A DNA stretch of 64,000 nt from RDYJ01 sp034931405 (lineage in GTDB: Bacteria > Cyanobacteriota > Cyanobacteriia > Cyanobacteriales > Nostocaceae): NCBI RefSeq assembly GCF_034931405.1, contig NZ_JAYGHA010000012.1:1-64000 (forward strand), read 5' to 3'. A model generated the notes under the pieces. The model had not been told where the DNA came from. It did no database searches and saw nothing but the letters and a program-made list of their open reading frames with translations. This document shows positions 37,492 through 44,763 of this stretch, one piece after another. The position numbers were made by a program, and so were the translations under genes. Within the stretch, counting starts at the first letter, position 1. Each line of letters starts with the position of its first letter.

Positions 37492-37831
37492 TCGACAAAA
37501 AACTCTCATCCCCAAGGATGAATAATCAAATTAAATTATGAAGGATGAAACTTTTCGTTCTTCATTTTTTATTTGCAGCTAAAGTTTCTCATTCTGTTCT
37601 GAATTAGATTTTAACAATTTCGGTCTATGCAGGGGTAATTGGTATAATTGTTACGTTATGGACGATAAGTGTCTGTTTAAAGAGTAGTTTATGGAGGTAT
37701 ATCGGCAGAAGTGTTGAATGTTAAGAAAAGCCTGATAAAAATAGCCCAAAATATTTTAAATTTTGGGCGAATGATTAAAATATTTTGATTAACCATGATC
37801 ATAAACTCATTTCCCAAGATTGTAAAAATCA
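37492..37831. other. Intergenic region between prs and the toxin-antitoxin island
   Basis: Contains one perfect hairpin (37744-37768, see separate entry). No gene seen. This is the left boundary of the accessory island. Confidence 0.5.
37744..37768. terminator. Hairpin GCCCAAAAT...ATTTTGGGC
   Basis: GCCCAAAAT (37744-37752) pairs with ATTTTGGGC (37760-37768). It is far (250 bases) from the prs stop, so it may terminate prs readthrough or insulate the island. Confidence 0.4.
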
Positions 37832-38068
37832 ATGATTTCAGAACAAGAACTATTAACAAAGTGGCGATCTTTACCCCAGGATAAACAACAGGAAGTCTTG
37901 AAATTTGTGGAATTTATGCAATTGAAAACCACTGCAAAAAAACCGCCTTTGGGGGAACGTTTACGACAAATTTGCTCTAAAATTGTTGCATCTGGTAAAC
38001 CATTATTAAATGCAGATGAAATAGAAAAAGAATTAGCAGATCGTAGAGGTGGAATACAAGGTAGTTAA
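37832..38068 (+). CDS. DUF2281-type antitoxin
   Basis: 78 residues with the DUF2281 opening LTKWRSLPQDKQQEVLKFVEFM and a basic, disordered tail. Members are antitoxins found upstream of PIN-domain toxins in cyanobacteria. The stop is 2 bp before the toxin start, so the pair is one transcript. Confidence 0.8.
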   Translation: MISEQELLTKWRSLPQDKQQEVLKFVEFMQLKTTAKKPPLGERLRQICSKIVASGKPLLNADEIEKELADRRGGIQGS

Positions 38069-38070
38069 GA

Positions 38071-38475
38071 ATGATTATAACTTATATTGATTCGGGTGTG
38101 TTACTGAGTGCAACCAATGGTACTGGTTTAATTGCAGAAAAAGCATTAGAAATACCATCAGACTCACAACGGGTATTTGCTGCTAGTGAGTTTGTCAGAT
38201 TAGAAGTAAGTCCTAAAGCAGTTTATCATCAGCAAACGGAAGAATATCAATTTTATGAAGAGTTTTTTAATGATGTTATTTACTGGGCAAATGATTTAAA
38301 TTATATTGTACAAGAGGCTTATAAAATTGCTTCTCACTATGGATTAGCTGCTATGGATGCACTTCATGTAGCTGCTGCTTTTTCTGTTGCTGCTGAGGAG
38401 TTAATTACTACTGAGAAAAAAACAAAACCTATGCACAAAGTAGTTGGTATTAAAGTAATTTCTATTTTCGATTAA
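38071..38475 (+). CDS. PIN-domain toxin (VapC-like)
   Basis: 134 residues with the PIN nuclease pattern: IDSGVLL with the first Asp, SEFVRLEV with a Glu, and AAMDALHVAAA with a further Asp. Such proteins cleave RNA, often tRNA, and are blocked by the adjacent antitoxin. It appears intact. Confidence 0.85.
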   Translation: MIITYIDSGVLLSATNGTGLIAEKALEIPSDSQRVFAASEFVRLEVSPKAVYHQQTEEYQFYEEFFNDVIYWANDLNYIVQEAYKIASHYGLAAMDALHVAAAFSVAAEELITTEKKTKPMHKVVGIKVISIFD

Positions 38476-38597
38476 GATGTTTTTTGTCTGACAATGATAA
38501 TTTCAACATCCCACCAATAACCTAAACCAATAGTTGCACTAAAATCAACATTATGAGTTAAAATATTAACTATAAACATTGACTAAAATACAAGGTT

Positions 38598-38921
38598 ATG
38601 GCGATGCTTATGAGTCAAATAACATTACCAGAAGTTCTCACAATTGATGAAGTTGCCGAATATTTGCGTCTACCTCAAGAAGCGGTAATTCGTCAAACAT
38701 TACTGGGGAATATTCCCGGACAAAAAATAGAGAATAACTGGAGATTTTTAAAAGTTGCAATTGATGAATGGTTAAGTTCTCAATCTCACCGATCTATTTT
38801 AATTCAACAAGCTGGTGCTTTTGCTGATGATGATTCATTAGCTGATTTAAGAGCCTCTATTTATGAAGCAAGAGGAAGATCAGAAGTTGATGAGGATGAA
38901 GAGATTTACAGGATGTTATAA
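38598..38921 (+). CDS. Helix-turn-helix (excisionase-like) protein
   Basis: 107 residues. The amino-terminal half is a HTH_17/MerR-like unit: TIDEVAEYLRLPQEAVIRQTL, then GNIPGQKIENNWRFLKVAIDEWL. The tail is acidic. It is of the type that accompanies toxins in cyanobacterial islands, but no toxin follows. An internal ATG at 38610 is an alternative start. Its last four codons and stop lie inside a dispersed repeat that also forms the promoter of the antitoxin at 42646. Confidence 0.7.
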   Translation: MAMLMSQITLPEVLTIDEVAEYLRLPQEAVIRQTLLGNIPGQKIENNWRFLKVAIDEWLSSQSHRSILIQQAGAFADDDSLADLRASIYEARGRSEVDEDEEIYRML

Positions 38922-38970
38922 TATTGATAAACTTTCACCAAAATATACAGTTATGGCGATCGCTATTTCC
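38907..38970 (+). repeat. Truncated copy of a toxin-antitoxin promoter region
   Basis: These 64 bases match 42600-42663 with one difference. They include the ATG and first six codons (MAIAIS) of the antitoxin at 42646, then run into a TAG stop. It is a remnant of a lost or recombined TA locus. Confidence 0.85.
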
Positions 38971-39033
38971 TAGAGTCTAAAATTAGATTACAATAGTTTG
39001 TATATACCTAGCAAAAATTGACTATAACTCACT

Positions 39034-39300
39034 ATGACTATCAATCTAACACCAAAACAAGAAGACTTTATTCAAACAAAACTGCAAACAGGAAAATACC
39101 AATCTGTAGAACAACTGATGGAAATTGCTTTCCATTTACTAGATGAGTATGATCGGAATGAGACAGAATGGGTTAAGAAAGTGCGAGAAAAAATTGATGC
39201 AGCAATTTCCATTTCTGAACACACACCACCTATTGATGGAGAAACATTTGTTAATCAAATTTTAGATCGTTTCCAGCAACAAAGACAGGTGCAAAAATGA
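39034..39300 (+). CDS. ParD-like antitoxin
   Basis: 88 residues with the ribbon-helix-helix start MTINLTPKQEDFIQTKLQTG and KYQSVEQLMEIAFHLLDE, typical of ParD/CopG antitoxins, then a charged tail. Its stop overlaps the toxin start by 4 bases (ATGA). Confidence 0.82.
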   Translation: MTINLTPKQEDFIQTKLQTGKYQSVEQLMEIAFHLLDEYDRNETEWVKKVREKIDAAISISEHTPPIDGETFVNQILDRFQQQRQVQK

Positions 39301-39596
39301 ATCGTTATGTTATTAATATTCTCGCTAGTTATGACCTGAATGAAATTGCTGAATACTTCTCACAAAAAAACTTAGAAGCAGGTGAAAAATTTTTTCAGGA
39401 GTTTAACCGCAAATGTAAACAATTAGTTTCCTTTCCCAATAGTGGTAAAAGCTACTCAGAAATCAACCCTGATTTACGCGGATTATCCCTTGAAGGATAT
39501 ATAATTTTTTATCGAGTATTGGATGATGGAATTGAAATTTTACGAATAGTACGTGGTCGTCGTGATCTTTCATCTATGTTTGATGATTCTCAATAA
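39297..39596 (+). CDS. ParE/RelE-superfamily toxin
   Basis: 99 residues with the fold pattern YVINILASYDLNEIAEYFSQ, LVSFPNSGKSY, LRGLSLEGYIIFYRVLDD and EILRIVRGRRDL. ParE toxins poison gyrase and RelE toxins cleave mRNA; the sequence alone does not tell which. Complete and coupled to the ParD-like antitoxin. Confidence 0.85.
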   Translation: MNRYVINILASYDLNEIAEYFSQKNLEAGEKFFQEFNRKCKQLVSFPNSGKSYSEINPDLRGLSLEGYIIFYRVLDDGIEILRIVRGRRDLSSMFDDSQ

Positions 39597-39632
39597 AATT
39601 AACAGGTATCACTGTCATAATATCTTTTTTGT

Positions 39633-39950
39633 CAGAATCAGGATAACCAGGACACCCTTCGGGAAGTCAAAAAATTCTTGATTTTAATAAGGATTTTCAG
39701 GATATGGTTGTTTGATTGTCTATGAAATATAGAGATTTTGGGATGATAGATAAGTTATCAGTTAAATTATCCGCTGTTACTTCTTGACTATTACTATAAC
39801 TGGATTTTATAATCTTCAAATCTTCACAGACAATTCATCAATAACAATCCTGTACATACTAAAATCCTGGACATCCTGATTCAGACAATTACAATTTCAG
39901 CATCCCACCAACAACTTACAAATAACAATCCTGTACCTCTTTTAATTTGG
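39633..39950. repeat. Long dispersed repeat, copy A
   Basis: Starts CAGAATCAGGATAACCAGGA, then CACCCTTCGGGAAG, ATTTTGGGATGATAGATAAG, and CATCCTGATTCAGACAATTA. Copies B and C are at 43270-43500 and 43535-43815. This fills the 39597-39959 gene-free stretch. Confidence 0.85.
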
Positions 39951-39959
39951 TGCTAATTA

Positions 39960-40367
39960 TTAATTTCCAGAAGATGGAAAACGCAAACATAACATAGGTC
40001 TTACTTGTTGAATAGTTTCAAAATCACGATCATTATGAATTAGGGTTAGTTGGTTTTCTATTGCTATTTGGGCAATACAACAATCTATACTACTTCTAAC
40101 AGTTAACCCTTGTCTTTGTAAATCATAATAAATTCGTGCTGCAAACACCCAAGTATTATCAGTTGCTTCAATATAGTCTTGTTCTTGCAGGTAGGTTTGC
40201 AATAACATCCACTCTCTTTCATCTCGACAACTTTGTAATAATTCCATTTGGGTAAATCAAGTGAGAAAGACATTTTCATCTTTGATAATTGTCTGGAGGT
40301 TTTAACGTGCAACTCCTGTTTTATCGCGTAAAACATTTATCCAAACGGAAGTATCAATCAGAAACAT
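39960..40367 (-). pseudogene. vapC: VapC-type PIN toxin, broken by two in-frame stops
   Basis: Reading from ATG 40367 gives MFLIDTSVWINVLRDKTGVAR, then TAA at 40302-40304, then NLQTIIKDENVFLT, then TGA at 40257-40259, then FTQMELLQSCRDEREW in the same frame to the stop at 39960. The first half has the PIN Asp (LIDTS), and the last part has CIAQIAIENQLTLIHNDRDF. Single changes would restore the codons: CAA for TAA and CGA for TGA. The antitoxin VapB upstream is intact and overlaps by 14 bases. No reinitiation product would contain a complete PIN fold. Confidence 0.88.
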
Positions 40368-40566
40368 TTCGATTTTCTCGCAATGCTTTGTAATCGTAGT
40401 CAGGAGTAAATTGAATTTGTCCACTTAAATCAAGTAAATTCCGTTTTTTACGAACGCAGATTAGTTCTTGTAATGCTAGATGAATTAATTCTTTTTTGGT
40501 TCGCACGTTAGTTAAACGAAATGCTTCTTCTACTAATCCGTCGTCAAGTTCAATATTGGTTCGCAT
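40354..40566 (-). CDS. vapB: VapB-type antitoxin
   Basis: 70 residues: RTNIELDDGLVEEAFRLTNVRTKKELIHLAL is the ribbon-helix-helix of type II VapB proteins (given here as consecutive helices, about residues 2-32). The tail FTPDYDYKALRENR is the toxin-binding part. It overlaps the vapC start by 14 bases. With vapC broken, it is now an antitoxin without a working partner. Confidence 0.85.
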   Translation of the reverse strand: MRTNIELDDGLVEEAFRLTNVRTKKELIHLALQELICVRKKRNLLDLSGQIQFTPDYDYKALRENRNVSD

Positions 40567-40688
40567 GATATTTAGGTGGATTATGTGTATAGATATGTGT
40601 ATTATAAACCATATTTAATCAAATACATGATATTATATTATTAATCATTGAAAGAATAATTATAGACAAAAATAAAGGAGAAAAATTA

Positions 40689-40913
40689 ATGATACAAAGT
40701 TTAAGAGTAAGATCGCGTATTGGTAAAGATGGACTTTTACAAATTCAGTTACCACAGGCTAAAGAAGGAACTGAACTTGATATTATTGTTGTTTATGAAT
40801 TAACATCACTACCGGAACAAACACCAATAGAAGAAACTATGAAATTAAGTGATTTTTATGGATGTATTCAAGATGAAACATTTATCAGACATCCACAATG
40901 TATTATGCACTGA
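40689..40913 (+). CDS. Orphan antitoxin-like small protein
   Basis: 74 residues. AAAGGAG is 8 bases before the ATG. The start MIQSLRVRSRIGKDGLLQIQL is a beta-rich, AbrB-like opening seen in cyanobacterial antitoxins, and SDFYGCIQDETFIRHPQ matches the usual tail, which normally continues further. The protein ends soon after in CIMH. No toxin follows on this strand. It may be a truncated antitoxin from a lost pair. Confidence 0.55.
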   Translation: MIQSLRVRSRIGKDGLLQIQLPQAKEGTELDIIVVYELTSLPEQTPIEETMKLSDFYGCIQDETFIRHPQCIMH

Positions 40914-40960
40914 TGCAAAGTTTAAGTTGCAAAAAGCTATTGTGAAAGTGTTGAGTTTTC

Positions 40961-41413
40961 TCAGCTTTGTCGCGGGTCTTCATCTGGTGGATGCCAACCA
41001 CCTTTTATCCAAAAACGACGCGCTTTGATAATAGAACCTTCATTATGCCTTTCATCATTGAGGTCTAAGCGATTACAAGTAGCCCTTCCTGTAGCAGTAA
41101 TACCAATAATTTTTAAACCATCTGCTGACCAAATAAAATGGTCAGACCATTTCTGTTTTCGAGGATTGAATATGGGAATGATATCTCCAGTTTCTGGATC
41201 GATACCAGTTGTGACATTATAGCGATATCCGTTACAACGTTGACAAGCTAAAGCTAAATTTTCAGGGTCATTTGATGAACCAGGAATAGACTGGGGGATA
41301 ATATGATCAATAGCAAATAACGCTGCACTTGCTTCTTCTAAAGAATGACAGTATTCACAAGGAAATTTTGCTCTTTCTCTGACTAATTTTTTGGTTGTCT
41401 CGTTAACTGTCAT
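40961..41413 (-). CDS. HNH endonuclease family protein
   Basis: 150 residues: zinc-binding CxxC at 19-22 (CEYC), the HNH core IDHIIPQS with D36-H37, N52 in DPENLALAC and the second CxxC (CQRC) at 57-60. Small HNH proteins like this occur widely in cyanobacteria. It overlaps the preceding small gene by 4 bases (ATGA). It could be a nuclease of a mobile or defence unit; no other evidence for function. Confidence 0.8.
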   Translation of the reverse strand: MTVNETTKKLVRERAKFPCEYCHSLEEASAALFAIDHIIPQSIPGSSNDPENLALACQRCNGYRYNVTTGIDPETGDIIPIFNPRKQKWSDHFIWSADGLKIIGITATGRATCNRLDLNDERHNEGSIIKARRFWIKGGWHPPDEDPRQS

Positions 41414-41649
41414 GATTCAGCAATTATTTTTGCATTCAATAAAGTAAAAATCCTGTCCAGTTCTAATATTCCTGCTAGTTCAGCTTCTTCTGTTGTAGTT
41501 AACATTCCTGCTTTATTTTTATCAGCAAGTTCTTCTAACCTAGATTGTAATTCTGGAGTGAATTTAAACAAGTTCAAATTTCTGACTTTGCTGATTTCAA
41601 TTCCAGATTCTATCCAGTATGAGGGTTGAATCATTACTTGAGTCATCAT
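41410..41649 (-). CDS. Small partner protein of the HNH gene
   Basis: 79 residues, acidic, with a helical core FTPELQSRLEELADKNKAG and a MLTTTEEAELAGILELDRI stretch. Translationally coupled to the HNH gene. I recognise the pairing as recurrent in cyanobacteria but do not know a function; it could be an antitoxin-like regulator. Confidence 0.65.
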   Translation of the reverse strand: MMTQVMIQPSYWIESGIEISKVRNLNLFKFTPELQSRLEELADKNKAGMLTTTEEAELAGILELDRIFTLLNAKIIAES

Positions 41650-41729
41650 AGAATTATTTTAATAATTTTGATAACTTTTATATTATAACATAGTCAACAA
41701 TAAAAATATGGATAATTTAAAATATTTTT

Positions 41730-41803
41730 TGTCAGAATCAGATATTTTCATTATGTTGGGTTACGTTCCTTAATTTAAGCTAGAAGATGAGCGATTACTA
41801 GGT
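41730..41803. repeat. Dispersed repeat, TTATGTTGGGTTACGTTCCT type
   Basis: Matches 43835-43908 with a few differences: TTTTTGTCAGAATCAGATAT, TTATGTTGGGTT and AGCTAGAAGATGAGCGAT. It sits between the HNH pair and the DUF6516 pair. Confidence 0.75.
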
Positions 41804-41807
41804 CGCA

Positions 41808-42212
41808 CTAACTTAATTGAGACTTTATATGTTTAGAAACTTGTTTTAAAATTTCTTCAATATCAACAGGTAAATATGGAAAAACAGAATCTTCAGAACC
41901 ATCATGTAGATGATGAGGATAGGTTGCAATTTCAGGATGATGAGGTGCGTTGTCCCAACGTTTTATTAGTTCTCTATTTTCAGTTTGCCAATGGAAACTA
42001 TATTTAATTATTTCTACTTGTCCTGATGCTATTTTAAAAAATTCAAACATTTCTAAAAAGCTACCATTTTTTAATGTCAAACGATAACGCCATAGTCCTT
42101 TATCAGTTTGTGCTTCTTCTCGAAGAATAGTTAAATTTACGACTTCTGGACAAAGTGCAATTACAGATTTTATCCATGCCAAATAGTCATCGGCATTTTT
42201 AACATTTTTCAT
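41808..42212 (-). CDS. DUF6516 (TumE-like) toxin
   Basis: 134 residues with the DUF6516 pattern: LWRYRLTLKNGSFLEMFEFF, KYSFHWQ and LIKRWDNAPHHPEIATYPHH. This is the toxin family TumE. It overlaps the upstream gene by 4 bases (ATGA), as in a type II TA operon. Confidence 0.78.
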   Translation of the reverse strand: MKNVKNADDYLAWIKSVIALCPEVVNLTILREEAQTDKGLWRYRLTLKNGSFLEMFEFFKIASGQVEIIKYSFHWQTENRELIKRWDNAPHHPEIATYPHHLHDGSEDSVFPYLPVDIEEILKQVSKHIKSQLS

Positions 42213-42508
42213 AAAGCTTGTTCTAATTTATGGATTTTTTGTAAAATATCTTTGCGGAGTTCGCATAAGCCAAACCACTCAAAATAATCCATTTCATCCC
42301 CTAAACTTCCTGAGTTAAATTGTTCTACAAATTGTTCAGATGTGAGTTGATATTTTTTCTCAAATTGTTCTAAATCAGAGTTGTAGATAGCTAATTTTTG
42401 ACTATGACGGGTTAAGATTACATTTAAAAGTTGTCCAATAATTCGTTCTAATTCTGTGTTATCGCTACAGTTTTCACTCAGCAATTCTAATTTTTCTAAT
42501 GTATTCAT
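42209..42508 (-). CDS. Probable antitoxin paired with the DUF6516 toxin
   Basis: 99 residues from ATG 42508 (MNTLEKLELL); an upstream start at 42553 is possible. Helical and acidic, with LERIIGQLLNVILTRHSQKL and FVEQFNSGSLGDEMDYFEW. Coupled to the toxin. No DNA-binding motif is obvious. Confidence 0.7.
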   Translation of the reverse strand: MNTLEKLELLSENCSDNTELERIIGQLLNVILTRHSQKLAIYNSDLEQFEKKYQLTSEQFVEQFNSGSLGDEMDYFEWFGLCELRKDILQKIHKLEQAL

Positions 42509-42599
42509 AATTTTAAATTGCATGAAGTTGATTAGCTTTGCATATTTTAGCACATTTTATATTTTTTGTCTGAATCAGGATAACCAGGATTAAAGGATG

Positions 42600-42663
42600 T
42601 ACAGGATGTTATAATATTTATAAACTTTCACCAAAATATACAGTTATGGCGATCGCTATTTCC
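42600..42663 (+). promoter_or_regulatory. Promoter/leader region shared with the remnant at 38907
   Basis: Contains GTTATAATATTTATAAAC, a TATAAT-like -10 element close to the antitoxin ATG, and the start codon region with a HIP1 octamer. It is the intact counterpart of the truncated copy at 38907-38970. Confidence 0.5.
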
Positions 42664-42900
42664 CTAACTCCAGAACTAGAAGCAAGACTACGTGAAAAAG
42701 CAACCCAACAAGGAAAAGATATCAGTTTAGTTGCGGCTGAATTATTGAAAAATATCCTAGACTGGGAATTAGAAGATTCACAAGCAGCTATTCAAGGTAT
42801 TCAGCAAGGATTAGATGATTTTGAAGCAGGTCGCTTTCGGTCTTTTGATGATTTTGCCGAAGAACAACGTCGTAAATATAACCTGCCCCGTGAAGTATGA
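42646..42900 (+). CDS. Antitoxin of a ParE/RelE-type pair
   Basis: 84 residues with a ribbon-helix-helix start MAIAISLTPELEARLREKA, a second helix LVAAELLKNILD, and the tail QGLDDFEAGRFRSFDDFAEE that binds ParE-like toxins. The stop overlaps the toxin ATG by 4 bases (ATGA). Confidence 0.82.
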   Translation: MAIAISLTPELEARLREKATQQGKDISLVAAELLKNILDWELEDSQAAIQGIQQGLDDFEAGRFRSFDDFAEEQRRKYNLPREV

Positions 42901-43244
42901 AATACTATATTGATATCTCTAGTGTAGCAGAAGTGGAGGCTGATAAAGCATTTTTACAAATGTCTCAAATAACTTCTCCTGAAAATGCAAGTCAGTGGTA
43001 TGCAGGGTTACTACGACTAATTGAATCTTTATCAAAAATGCCAAAACGATGTTCTTTAGCTAGAGAAAATGATTATTTTAGTCAAGAAATGCGGCAGATA
43101 ATTTATAGAAAAGGACGCAACGCATACAGGATAATTTTCACAATTATAGAAGGAGAAGAAATTTCTACAGTTCGTGTTCTTCATATTCGTCATGCAGCAC
43201 AGCAGACTATAGGTGAAGTTCCTGATGAATTTGAACAAGAATAA
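42897..43244 (+). CDS. ParE/RelE-superfamily toxin
   Basis: 115 residues. YYIDISSVAEVEADKAFLQM opens the fold; LIESLSKMPKRCSLA, QIIYRKGRNAYRIIFTI and VRVLHIRHAA complete it. Intact and coupled to the antitoxin. Target unknown. Confidence 0.85.
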   Translation: MKYYIDISSVAEVEADKAFLQMSQITSPENASQWYAGLLRLIESLSKMPKRCSLARENDYFSQEMRQIIYRKGRNAYRIIFTIIEGEEISTVRVLHIRHAAQQTIGEVPDEFEQE

Positions 43245-43269
43245 TATCGCATTTTTGATGAGATATTTT

Positions 43270-43500
43270 CTGAATCAGGATACCCAGGACACCCTTCGGG
43301 AAGTCAAAAGTCAAAAGTCAAAAAATTCTTGATTTTAATAAGGATTTACAGGATGTGGTTGTTTGATTGTCTATAAAATATACAGATTTTGGGATGATAG
43401 ATAAGTTATCAGTTAAATTATTCGCTGTTATTTCTTGACTATTACTGTAACTGGATTTTATAATCTTCAAATCTTCACAGACAATTTATCAATAACAATC
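43270..43500. repeat. Long dispersed repeat, copy B
   Basis: Same order of motifs as copy A: ACACCCTTCGGGAAGTCAAA, AGATTTTGGGATGATAGATA, AATCTTCAAATCTTCACAGA. The right part of A is missing; it is replaced by the GTAGCGTGGCGCAAGCCA repeat. Confidence 0.85.
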
Positions 43501-43534
43501 TGTCTGATAGCGTAGCGTGGCGCAAGCCATATCA

Positions 43535-43815
43535 GGATAACCAGGATTGGAGGATTTTCAGGATGTTGTTGTTTGATTGTCTATAAAATATAGAGATTTT
43601 GGGATGATAGATAAGTTATCAGTTAAATTATCCGCTGTTAATTCTTGACTATTACTGTAACTGTATTTTATAATCTTCAAATCTTCACAGACATTTTATC
43701 AATAACAATCCTGTACATCCTCAAATCCTGGACATCCTGATTCAGACAATTACAATTTCAGCATCCCACCAATAACTTACAAATCACAATCCTGTAAATC
43801 CTAAAATCCTGGACA
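43535..43815. repeat. Long dispersed repeat, copy C
   Basis: Matches the right two-thirds of copy A, including CATCCTGATTCAGACAATTA and TTTCAGCATCCCACCAATAA. Confidence 0.85.
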
Positions 43816-43834
43816 TCCTGATTCTGACAAAAAA

Positions 43835-43908
43835 TATGAATCAGATATTTTTATTATGTTGGGTTGTGTTCCTTAATCTAAGCTAGAAGATGAGCGATCG
43901 CACTAGGA
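43835..43908. repeat. Dispersed repeat, second copy of the 41730 element
   Basis: Matches 41730-41803; ends GAGCGATCGCACTAG, with a HIP1 octamer where the other copy has GAGCGATTACTAG. Confidence 0.75.
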
Positions 43909-44256
43909 ATTGATTCCAATAAAACATAGTATGAGTAGTATGAGCAGAGTAATGTAGCTATCTGTGTGTTGTAGTTCAATAGTTTTAATTACTACATAGT
44001 GATTGAGTTAAATTTATTCGTTCAGGGTATAACTTACGCAAAATGACAAGATACTGAACCATAAAAAACACGAAATAATCACGATTTAAGACAGTTTTTA
44101 CTAAAAAATGACCTAGATTATATCTCGAAAATTTTAGCATTTCAGGCTTTTAAAGGTAAAAATGCTGATAATTCCTGTAAAAATCTATAGACATAATGAA
44201 CTAAATTATGGTAAAAAGGGAGACTAGATAATCTTAGTTAAAGTTTTGGAGTTTAT

Positions 44257-44763
44257 ATGATGTCGAGTGATCGCCTGGGTCAAGTTGAGAACCTTCTGAG
44301 CCGTTATCGTAAACAGTTGTCAGGCAAGGAATTAGCATTAACAACAACCCCCGATGAAGACAAGGAGAGAATTAAGCAGCAGATCATCGACTTGAAAGCA
44401 CAGATCCTCCCGTATGAGCAAGAATACTGGGAACTGATATCACAGCAATCAGAATCTATTGAAATTTCAGAACAACAAGCAGAGGTTGTAGTTGCAGAAA
44501 TTGTGAACCAAGTAGGTAAAATCGAGGTAAGCTCATCTAGCTATCCTGATGAAGTCCTTAATCTTTTAAAGGAAATTCGAGATAAACTGAATCAGCCAGG
44601 TAAGTCAGCAGCAGCAAAGCTTAAAGGAGTAATTTCTTCAATACCTCCTTTTGTGGGAATTTCTTACGAAGCAGAGTTAGATACAGAAGATTTCTTGCGT
44701 AAAAATTTCCCAACTTTTATTAAATTAATGCCAGGAATCATTAAAAAAAAACAACTTTCTTAA
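44257..44763 (+). CDS. N-terminal part of a split STAND/NACHT-like NTPase (frame 1)
   Basis: 168 residues. The start MMSSDRLGQVENLLSRYRKQL and the next 45 residues form a charged coiled coil like the short effector-associated amino-terminal domains of cyanobacterial NACHT/TIR/CHAT proteins. The second half has helical SYPDEVLNLLKEIRDKLNQ and a GISYEAELDTEDFLRKNFPTF stretch. It ends IIKKKQLS at a run of nine A (44743-44751). The frame one base back continues without a gap as a P-loop protein. Either a shifted product joins both, or the gene is a recent frameshift mutant or sequencing error. Confidence 0.7.
   Translation: MMSSDRLGQVENLLSRYRKQLSGKELALTTTPDEDKERIKQQIIDLKAQILPYEQEYWELISQQSESIEISEQQAEVVVAEIVNQVGKIEVSSSSYPDEVLNLLKEIRDKLNQPGKSAAAKLKGVISSIPPFVGISYEAELDTEDFLRKNFPTFIKLMPGIIKKKQLS

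Larger units (their letters stand above)
43245..44256. other. Repeat-rich intergenic region
   Basis: About 1 kb with no gene. It holds repeat copies B (43270-43500) and C (43535-43815), a GATAGCGTAGCGTGGCGCAA repeat near 43505, and a copy of the 41730 repeat at 43835-43908. From 43910 to 44256 it is AT-rich leader before the NTPase gene, where I see no repeat. Confidence 0.8.

Noticed and set aside
37492..37831. Attachment site for an integrated element at the island edge
   Set aside because: No tRNA gene, integrase or direct repeat is visible at either end of the island.
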